IMG/VR virus record: IMGVR_UViG_3300033145_000922
Location: 1 to 20,576 of that record
Reading direction: 5' to 3' (one strand)
Length of the DNA: 20,576 bases
Source of the DNA: a virus
A program made the translations under genes and the position numbers. This document shows, piece after piece, positions 14,633 through 20,576 of the stretch (positions are counted from its first letter, which is position 1; the number at the start of each line of letters is the position of its first letter). The notes under the pieces were generated by a model that worked only from the letters and a program-made list of their open reading frames with translations, did no database searches and was not told the origin of the DNA.

Positions 14633-16950
14633 TGGCCTTGACTGACCGCACTCAAGCTCAAAGACTCGATCTCGCCTGGCTAAAACCGATTTACATGGTG
14701 CATATCGAATTAACCGCCAAAACTTTATATCTATCTGACCAGAATTATAAGTATACTTATGGGGCTACAACTGTCAATTACGAATCCTATCTGAGCGATC
14801 TGGAAACCATCGCTGCTCAGGTTGGGAGTGTGGGTAGAGAAAAAAACACGTCTTTCAACCTCAAAGTATTCAATGAAGCGTTCGGCTCGGATGATTATTT
14901 GATTGAGCTGCACGACTCTAACTCTTTTCTTTCCAGGAAAGTATCTATCTACGAAATTCGCACAATCACAAAGGATGAGACTTTTGCAAGTGATGTAAAA
15001 ACACTCCTCTGGACAGGGTACACGGAAAAGGTTAAGGCCATTACGAAGGAATCTTTTATTATTGTGTGTTCTTCCCGCCTGTATCACCTGCGGGATAAAT
15101 TGAGTATTAAAAAAGTCAACCTGTCTGACTTTCCATCTGCTGATCCTGACGATGTTGGGAAACCAAGAAATATAATATATGGGGATATTGAGCATGTGCC
15201 TTGCCTGGCAATTAAAGCCGGGGTTGTTGATACACTGGCCGCGGATATTACCAGCAGCGCGACAACGATCTATATTTCAGGTGCGTCTATTTCTGAGTTC
15301 CCCACCGGGGCTTGCACAATCCAGATTGATGATGAAAAGATCAGTATCACTTCTCGGTCTGGAAATACTTTCACTGTGGCGTCACGTGGGTATGATTCTA
15401 CAACTGCAACTGAGCATGACAAAGGCGCGTCCATCGCAGAAGTGCTAACTGAATATATTTATGAGGGAGCTTGTCATCCAGGAAAATCAATAGGGAGCGT
15501 TTTCGTAGATGATGTCCGTCAACTCAGTGGTTACACAGCCTATACCGGCCAGTCAGGAGATGAGCTTACAGGTTACGAAGATACAGCTGTTATAGAATTT
15601 TCAGTATTACCCGTAGTTAAACATCAAGTTAATCTTGATGTTAGCACAGGATCACATAATCATGTCGCGAGTTCAAGCGGAAGCTCATCAAAACTTACAT
15701 ACATGTCTGGAACAGGGGCTAATGATTTTTCAAACCCTGCAAATGCTTATGATGGTTCGGATGTTACTTATGCGCAAGGAGACACTGAGTTTGATGGTTT
15801 TTCCGAGTCCATGTCTCTTTCACACGGATTAGATACTGATTTGGGAACAATTACAGAACAGTATGTCCATGTAATTGTTGATTGCCAGTATGATGACGTG
15901 GATGTTGATTTATATTTTAATGATGACTTATTCACCAATGCTATTGGTGGATCAACAGCTAAAGTTACAAAACGGATTAACGTGACCGCAAGTAAAGCCT
16001 GGGACCCTGGTGATGTGAAGGTTCTTTTAAAAAAATCAAATCCCCATGCAAGTATGTGGGTACGCATATATGAAATATGGATAGAAACTATATATACCGC
16101 AGACATTAGTATCAATAATTCCGCCGCCACCGGGGTAGCCCTTTCCGGTAATTCGTCAGCCAATACCGTTATAGGCAATAAGGTCACCATCAATATGACC
16201 GGTTATCAGGATGATGGGAGCGGTACATATACCGGAACACCAGATGCCCTCATAGAACAGCCTGACCACGTTATGAAGCACATGTTGATTGAGCTACTGG
16301 GAATGACGGCGGGGGATATTGGTTCATCTTTCGCCGCATCCGGCACTTTATACGCTGCCGCTATCTCTGGCGGTTATAAGCTGGCCTTCCTTGCGAACGA
16401 GATATCTGAAAAAGCAGACAAGGTGCTGTATACCCTGGCCCATGATTGTCGGTCTATGTTGTATGACTTCCAGGGTGATTTTGAACTTGTTTATTTGCCT
16501 GACACGGTTTCGAGCGCGGACGAAAACATAACAGCAGATGAAGTAATGAACGATCCTGTGTATGAGCTTTCAGATGTTTCAGAAATTAAAAATAAATTCA
16601 ACGGTTATTACCGGCGGGATTATCGAAAGCCAGGCGGGTCCCCAGGTGATGCGTATATGGACATGGTTGACGTGGATTCTGGGGCAGGTGATATGCCGAT
16701 AGATATCGAGCTAAAATCTGTTAGGCTGTCAGCGATGGCCACCGATGTAATTGAATGGATGATAGATCAGCAGGAAGCAGCCATGAAATCAATATCACTA
16801 ATCACCACCTGGCACAGGACCGGTATGTCTCCTTCAACTACATTCGATTTTTCGGCGGGAATATATGGGAGCACCATTTTCAGGCTGGAGCAATTTTCAA
16901 TTGACCCGAAGACGCGAAATGTCACACTAAAAGGCAGGGAGACAACCTAA
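14632..16950 (+). CDS. Tail hub / baseplate-like tip protein with inserted domains
   Basis: This 772-residue protein is the largest in the window and occupies the central tail-tip (Tal-like) position. Residues 1 to about 195 and 485-772 look like the conserved phage core, including DFQGDFELVYLPD and a C-terminal FRLEQFSIDPKTRNVTLKGRE. Two insert-like regions interrupt it. Residues about 199-272 (TLAADITSSATTIYISG... FPTGACTIQIDDEKISITS...) match a small beta domain recurrent in phage tip proteins. Residues about 336-490 form a Ser/Gly/Asp-rich, beta-sandwich-like segment (NAYDGSDVTYA, CQYDDVDVDLYFND, WVRIYEIWIETIY) that suggests carbohydrate binding. AGGAGG at 14616-14621 precedes the ATG. 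Confidence 0.68.
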   Translation: MALTDRTQAQRLDLAWLKPIYMVHIELTAKTLYLSDQNYKYTYGATTVNYESYLSDLETIAAQVGSVGREKNTSFNLKVFNEAFGSDDYLIELHDSNSFLSRKVSIYEIRTITKDETFASDVKTLLWTGYTEKVKAITKESFIIVCSSRLYHLRDKLSIKKVNLSDFPSADPDDVGKPRNIIYGDIEHVPCLAIKAGVVDTLAADITSSATTIYISGASISEFPTGACTIQIDDEKISITSRSGNTFTVASRGYDSTTATEHDKGASIAEVLTEYIYEGACHPGKSIGSVFVDDVRQLSGYTAYTGQSGDELTGYEDTAVIEFSVLPVVKHQVNLDVSTGSHNHVASSSGSSSKLTYMSGTGANDFSNPANAYDGSDVTYAQGDTEFDGFSESMSLSHGLDTDLGTITEQYVHVIVDCQYDDVDVDLYFNDDLFTNAIGGSTAKVTKRINVTASKAWDPGDVKVLLKKSNPHASMWVRIYEIWIETIYTADISINNSAATGVALSGNSSANTVIGNKVTINMTGYQDDGSGTYTGTPDALIEQPDHVMKHMLIELLGMTAGDIGSSFAASGTLYAAAISGGYKLAFLANEISEKADKVLYTLAHDCRSMLYDFQGDFELVYLPDTVSSADENITADEVMNDPVYELSDVSEIKNKFNGYYRRDYRKPGGSPGDAYMDMVDVDSGAGDMPIDIELKSVRLSAMATDVIEWMIDQQEAAMKSISLITTWHRTGMSPSTTFDFSAGIYGSTIFRLEQFSIDPKTRNVTLKGRETT
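15620..15642. repeat. Perfect 9-bp inverted repeat, 5-base loop
   Basis: AACATCAAG (15620-15628) and CTTGATGTT (15634-15642) are exact inverted copies separated by TTAAT. The repeat lies inside the tail-hub gene at the left edge of the AT-richer inserted domain. It has no following T-run, so it is not a factor-independent terminator. It could be a relic of the insertion, a local mRNA hairpin, or chance. Confidence 0.7.
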
Positions 16951-17501
16951 TGGCGTTTTACGAATTCATGCTCTGGGGGAGAGATACCCCGGAAAAAGGC
17001 AGAGTCAACATAGGCGATATCCTGGCTGTGCGGCCACACCCATTCGATTGGGGGAGTGTCGCAATAACTGAAGGTGTAATTGTTATCATCGAGAGCGATA
17101 AAACACTGGCAGAATTGAGGAGCAGGTACTCTTCCCCCCTGTACGACAATGGAAAAACCAGGGATGAAATGAACTCTGAAGCTGCTATTGCTCGGAATGC
17201 TGGGCAGCCGTACAAATTCCCTGCCTCTATCGCGAAACGGATGTTCCGAATCCCGATGGTAAAAATAAAAAAACTTTTCGGAGAGCTGGACACTGCCAAG
17301 GTAAAGGATGAAACCAAAATATATCAACCATTTAAATCTTTGACACCCCTGATTTCGGCGTATGATGGTAAGGGAAAAAATGACCTGGTGGAAGAAAAAG
17401 ACGCAGATACGGGTCAACTAAAGGAAACTGACCTTTTCATCATGAAAAAAGACGCACAGATTATCTACAATAAAGCAACTGAGACTTATGAGGCTCCCTA
17501 A
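16950..17501 (+). CDS. Unidentified tail-region protein
   Basis: I do not recognise this 183-residue protein. It is soluble in character, without signal peptide or membrane segment. The first half is beta-rich and hydrophobic (ILAVRPHPFDWGSVAITEGVIVIIE), and the middle is basic with helical stretches (SIAKRMFRIPMVKIKKLFGE). The C-terminal half is charged (DLVEEKDADTGQLKETDLFIMKKDAQI). AGGGAGA at 16936-16942 is a good ribosome binding site, and the start shares one base with the previous stop (TAATG). Its place between tail hub and fibre suggests a tip accessory protein or a chaperone for the fibre. Confidence 0.6.
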   Translation: MAFYEFMLWGRDTPEKGRVNIGDILAVRPHPFDWGSVAITEGVIVIIESDKTLAELRSRYSSPLYDNGKTRDEMNSEAAIARNAGQPYKFPASIAKRMFRIPMVKIKKLFGELDTAKVKDETKIYQPFKSLTPLISAYDGKGKNDLVEEKDADTGQLKETDLFIMKKDAQIIYNKATETYEAP

Positions 17502-17504
17502 CTA

Positions 17505-19511
17505 ATGGCATCTGCTCGCAGACTCGGCGCAAATTACGGCACTCCTGCCACTTATGGCATAGGCAAGAATTATAATGACTTTGCTACTTGGGAAGCGGCC
17601 ACAGATATTGATCTTGTGACGGATCAAGTTTCAAAAGTCCTCGATGTGGATGCAGGGTCGTGGGACGATAGCATGGCAATGGAGATGCCGGATGCGGCCT
17701 ATTCCGATTCTACATATTTCAGGACTGTCAGAGCCGCTTCGGGTGATGGACATTCGGGGATTATAAAAACTGACGGAACAGTCGCTCATGTTAGAGCGAG
17801 TGACGCATGGAAATGCATTATTATCAAAGAAAGATACGCTCAAGTACAAGATCTTGTAATCACAAACTCGAATGCGTCTTTTAATGGTGGATTGATATAC
17901 TTTACTACTGATGCTATCGGTGCGGCCTTCGTTGGATGTTTATGTGATACAGACGGGGGGTCAAGCACTGAGCAAGGGGTCTTATCTGACAGTCGGACAG
18001 ATGCAGGTTCAGCTTTCGTAATTGATTGCATTATCGCTAACACTGTTGGTACAGGCGTCGCTGGTGGTAGTGGAATACTGGATGTAAAGAACACAACTGT
18101 TGATAATTGTGGTGGTACATGGGGTTTTAGCGAGGGTAGCAGTGGCACACTGATTGCTGTTAATTGTATTTGCCGAAATTCCGGTTCTTCTGGGGATTAT
18201 GATTCAGATGCAGCGTTAACTAAATGTGCGTCTTCTGATGACACTGGATCAACAGGCCTGATAAACCTGACTTTTGATTTCGTTAATGCCGCAGGTGGTG
18301 ATTATCATCTTGATACTGGCTCTCCTGGTATTGGAGAGGGGGACGACCTCTCGGCTACCGGGAATTATGAGTTCGATGATGATGTTGATGGAGATACTAT
18401 CTCTGGAGATTGGAATTGTGGGGCGGATTGGTTCTCATCTGGTCCCACTTACACGCTCACATCAGCCGCAGGCACTTTTACTTTAACCGGGGCAGTTGCG
18501 AATCTCTTAAAAAACCATGTTTTATCAGCAGGGTCTGGCAGTTACGCCTTATCCGGCACTGATGCGGGATTGTTGCATGGTAGAGTTTTAACAACAAGCG
18601 TAGGGGTTTTTACACTATCTGGCACTAATGCAGATTTATTACATGATAGGGTTTTAAATGCTGGGATTGGTAGTTTTGGTTTGTCTGGCACGAACGCAGG
18701 GCTGCTTTATAACAGGGTTTTTAATGTAGACGCTGGCAGTTTTATTTTATCCGGCACAGTAGCAACCTTATTACATGACAGAGTCTTATCGGCCGAAACT
18801 GGTGGCTTTTCTTTAGCTGGCACAGAGGTTACGTTCTTTTACGGGGCCACTTATATTTTAGTGGCTGACGCTGGCAGCTATGTTTTGTCAGGCATAAATG
18901 CAGATTTATTTCATAATCGAGTTTTAACCGCAGTTTCCGGCAGCTATGTTTTGACAGGAGCTGACGCAGAGTTGCTACATGGCAGGGTCTTATCGGCTGG
19001 TATTGGCAGTCTTGTTTTATCCGGCACTGATGCGGGATTATTACATGATAGAGTGTTGTCTGTTAATGTAGGGGTTTTTAACCTGGCCGGTACGGCAGCA
19101 AGCTTATTGCGCAACTATGTTTTGCCTGCTGATGCTGGCAGTTTTATTTTAACTGGCACTGATCCAGACTTATTACATAATCGAGTTTTATCGGCTGGAT
19201 CAGGCAGTTTTATTTTATCTGGAACCGATATTTCATTTGTTTACGGAATAGCTTATATTTTAACGGCTGATTCAGGTAGTTTTGCTTTATCTGGCACAGC
19301 AGCAGACTTATTGCATAATCGAGTTTTAACGGCAGACGCTGGGCTTTTTGTTTTATCCGGCACGGCAGTTGTTTTTGTTTCTTCTGATGTACCTTCAGGG
19401 ATAGTTACTGTCGCTTTTACACCGTCACAACTGATTGTCTCATTTACGGTTACAGCCCCGAAGGTTTCTTCTACGTCATTGTCACCGGGAATAACTTTTA
19501 CTAACAATTAA
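17505..19511 (+). CDS. Tail fibre: beta-helix-like region plus 22-residue repeats
   Basis: This 668-residue protein is a likely receptor-binding fibre. An N-terminal segment (YGIGKNYNDFATWEAATDID) resembles the start of phage and bacterial parallel beta-helix proteins. Residues about 100-310 look beta-helical (DLVITNSNASFNGG, AFVGCLCDTDG, CIIANTVGTGV, LDVKNTTVDNCGG, LIAVNCICRNSG), and end in the CGADWF-type closing motif common to such proteins. Residues 317-628 are fourteen tandem units with the pattern VLxAxxGSFxLSGTxAxLLHxR. The last 40 residues are a short beta-rich tail. At least ten Cys lie in the beta-helix part and none in the repeats. A GAGG lies at 17490-17493. Attachment of the repeat region to host surface is inferred. 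Confidence 0.75.
   Translation: MASARRLGANYGTPATYGIGKNYNDFATWEAATDIDLVTDQVSKVLDVDAGSWDDSMAMEMPDAAYSDSTYFRTVRAASGDGHSGIIKTDGTVAHVRASDAWKCIIIKERYAQVQDLVITNSNASFNGGLIYFTTDAIGAAFVGCLCDTDGGSSTEQGVLSDSRTDAGSAFVIDCIIANTVGTGVAGGSGILDVKNTTVDNCGGTWGFSEGSSGTLIAVNCICRNSGSSGDYDSDAALTKCASSDDTGSTGLINLTFDFVNAAGGDYHLDTGSPGIGEGDDLSATGNYEFDDDVDGDTISGDWNCGADWFSSGPTYTLTSAAGTFTLTGAVANLLKNHVLSAGSGSYALSGTDAGLLHGRVLTTSVGVFTLSGTNADLLHDRVLNAGIGSFGLSGTNAGLLYNRVFNVDAGSFILSGTVATLLHDRVLSAETGGFSLAGTEVTFFYGATYILVADAGSYVLSGINADLFHNRVLTAVSGSYVLTGADAELLHGRVLSAGIGSLVLSGTDAGLLHDRVLSVNVGVFNLAGTAASLLRNYVLPADAGSFILTGTDPDLLHNRVLSAGSGSFILSGTDISFVYGIAYILTADSGSFALSGTAADLLHNRVLTADAGLFVLSGTAVVFVSSDVPSGIVTVAFTPSQLIVSFTVTAPKVSSTSLSPGITFTNN
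18453..19388 (+). repeat. Fourteen 66-72 bp coding repeats with a 402-bp super-period
   Basis: Fourteen tandem units encode residues 317-628 of the fibre. Twelve are 22 residues long. Units 6 and 12 are 24 residues long and end differently (VTFFYGATY and ISFVYGIAY). This divides the array into two blocks of six units, 18453-18854 and 18855-19256, each 134 codons, plus two final units. The frame is kept throughout and there are no spacers. Identity is high enough at DNA level for units 2 and 9 to share more than 20 identical bases. Confidence 0.9.
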
Positions 19512-19538
19512 CCCTATAAAACATAAGGAGATAAAAAC

Positions 19539-19946
19539 ATGGCAACTTTTACTAAGTTTCACACATTTGTTGATGCGGTGATGGAAGGCTCGCACACGTT
19601 TGCAACAGATCAGCTCACTGTAGCTTTGACAAACACAGCACCAACCGCGGCAACAGATGATATGCTGGCAGACATTACAGAAATCGCATACACAAACTGC
19701 TCTGCAAGAACTATTACAACAATATCATCAACTCAAACCTCTGGCACTTATTCTCTTGTTGTTGAAGACTTAACTTTGACCGCATCAGGCGGAGCAATCG
19801 CACAGTTTCGATATGTTGTGGTCTATAATGATACTGCAACAAATGATGAGCTGGTGTGCTATTACGATTATGGGTCTGCGGTTGATGTTGCAGATGGTGA
19901 AACTTTCAAAATTGATTTTGGGTCAAGTTTATTTACGTTAGCCTAA
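19539..19946 (+). CDS. Small probable virion protein, unidentified family
   Basis: This 135-residue protein is acidic, Thr-rich and probably all-beta. It begins MATFTKFHTFVDAVMEG and includes LTVALTNTAPTAATDDMLADITEI, TYSLVVEDLTLTASGGAIAQFRYVVVYND and a closing KIDFGSSLFTLA. Proteins of this style recur next to tail fibre genes in phages and are probably structural, but I know no fixed role. AAGGAGA at 19525-19531, eight bases before the ATG, is strong. There is no signal peptide or membrane segment. The 27-base gap before it is the longest in the window. Confidence 0.65.
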   Translation: MATFTKFHTFVDAVMEGSHTFATDQLTVALTNTAPTAATDDMLADITEIAYTNCSARTITTISSTQTSGTYSLVVEDLTLTASGGAIAQFRYVVVYNDTATNDELVCYYDYGSAVDVADGETFKIDFGSSLFTLA

Positions 19947-19962
19947 AAGGGGGTGGTGTGAT

Positions 19963-20301
19963 ATGCCAACGCTACTGACAACCCACGCAACGGAAGAAAG
20001 CACCTATGCTATTGTCGCGTCATTTACAGACGATGCCGGAGCCGCGGTGGCTCCAGATACGTTAAAATGGACACTTACAAATGATATGGGAACGATTATT
20101 AATAACAGGGAAGACGTTGTAATCAGTTCCCCTTCCACATCAGAAACAATCGTATTGAGTGGTAACGACTTAAGGGTTGGGATCAATGAGGTTGTTCGGG
20201 TTTTTACAATCACAGGGACATACACTTCTGATCTGGGTTCAGGGTTACCTTTCACTGGACAAGCTACTTTTGTTATCGATGATTTTATTGCTGTGAAGTG
20301 A
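19963..20301 (+). CDS. Small Ig-like-fold probable virion protein
   Basis: This 112-residue protein has the strand pattern of an immunoglobulin-like beta-sandwich: TYAIVASFTDDAGAAVAPDTLKWTLTNDMG, then TSETIVLSGNDL, EVVRVFTITGTYTSD and QATFVIDDFI. Single Ig-like proteins are common accessory parts of phage tails and heads, where they bind weakly to cell-surface sugars. The specific role is inferred from fold style and location. A G-rich ribosome binding site (GGGGGTGGTG) lies just upstream. No signal peptide is present, in contrast to the next gene. Confidence 0.65.
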   Translation: MPTLLTTHATEESTYAIVASFTDDAGAAVAPDTLKWTLTNDMGTIINNREDVVISSPSTSETIVLSGNDLRVGINEVVRVFTITGTYTSDLGSGLPFTGQATFVIDDFIAVK

Positions 20302-20309
20302 GGTGCTTT

Positions 20310-20576
20310 ATGAGATTAAAAACGCTTTTTTTTGCGATTGTTTTTGTTTTTCTGGTTTTCTGGCTTCCGTTAGCTTACATAGCTTTTGGGGCGGAACAAC
20401 AGGCCACAATAACATGGACGATACAACCGGAATCACCAGCACCAACATATTTCCAAGTGTACCAGGCAGACAACCAAGATATGACCGGGGCGACTTCTCA
20501 GGGGCTGCAACCTGAGACGCTCAACCCTTACTCTGCCCCGTTAGCAATATCTGTGCCAAACAACGCCGTGACAATA
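20310..20576 (+). CDS. Secreted protein with signal peptide, 3' end cut by the window
   Basis: Eighty-nine codons are open from ATG 20310 to the end of the window, with no stop, so the gene is partial. GAGGTG at 20300-20305 precedes it closely. The product starts MRLKT followed by about 20 hydrophobic residues (LFFAIVFVFLVFWLPLAYIA) and a likely signal peptidase I site after Ala-Phe-Gly, before AEQQ. The mature part begins ATITWTIQPESPAPTYFQVYQ, resembling the first strands of a fibronectin type III or similar beta domain. No lipobox Cys is seen. Export from the bacterial cytoplasm is predicted. It may be a host-modifying (moron) gene or an envelope protein of the lysis or exclusion type, but I cannot tell which. 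Confidence 0.75.
   Translation, partial: MRLKTLFFAIVFVFLVFWLPLAYIAFGAEQQATITWTIQPESPAPTYFQVYQADNQDMTGATSQGLQPETLNPYSAPLAISVPNNAVTI

Noticed and set aside
15620-15642. Inverted repeat as a transcription terminator
   Set aside because: It is inside a coding region, is not GC-rich and has no following run of T.
18453-19388. CRISPR-like array
   Set aside because: Units are contiguous without unique spacers and translate in one frame to a conserved 22-residue pattern inside the fibre gene.
20303-20515. 70-residue + strand reading frame with start at 20303
   Set aside because: It overlaps the better frame starting at ATG 20310, which has a ribosome binding site and a clear signal peptide. The 70-residue translation has no family character.

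Overview
The window is the late (virion) gene block of a tailed, siphovirus-type bacteriophage or prophage. Every gene lies on the + strand, most neighbours overlap by 1 to 14 bases or are separated by fewer than 30, and I see no rRNA, tRNA, integrase, lysis or replication gene. Strong AGGAGG-type ribosome binding sites precede the genes expected to be highly expressed (capsid, putative decoration protein, tail tube). The host cannot be named from this sequence. The last gene encodes a Sec-type signal peptide, so its product is meant to leave the bacterial cytoplasm. Base composition is mixed: hand-counted 60-base lines run about 40-58% GC in the core structural genes but about 23-30% in two accessory patches.

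Layout. 40-723: a phospholipase-D-like protein, possibly expressed from an extended -10 promoter just upstream. 720-4854: DNA packaging and prohead genes in HK97 order (P27-type small terminase, large terminase, portal, ClpP-like maturation protease). 4858-6639: HK97-fold major capsid protein and a putative head decoration protein. 6640-8889: four overlapping accessory genes (MptE/DUF115-like protein, class I methyltransferase, sulfotransferase, glycosyltransferase-like protein) inserted in the middle of the head module. 8886-10650: head-tail connector, head-closure adaptor, HK97 gp10-like protein and DUF3168 tail terminator. 10665-13908: tail tube, the two tail assembly chaperone products joined by a -1 ribosomal frameshift, and the tape measure. 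13895-19511: distal tail and tail-hub proteins, a small unknown protein, and a tail fibre with a beta-helix-like region followed by fourteen 22-residue repeats. 19539-20576: two small probable virion proteins and the start of a secreted protein cut by the window edge.

How it fits together. Terminase and portal package DNA into a capsid whose precursor carries its own N-terminal scaffold and is matured by the protease. The connector, adaptor, gp10-like and terminator proteins join head to tail. Tube, chaperones and tape measure build a long non-contractile tail, and the distal genes form the tip and fibre. The accessory cassette encodes activities suited to building or altering a glycan (glycosyl transfer, sulfation, methylation). 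Because it sits beside the decoration gene in the late operon, I infer that it modifies the virion or the host surface. The clearest regulatory element is at 11493-11547: an A AAA AAC slippery heptamer, a 6-base spacer and a 7-bp stem enclosing a second hairpin.
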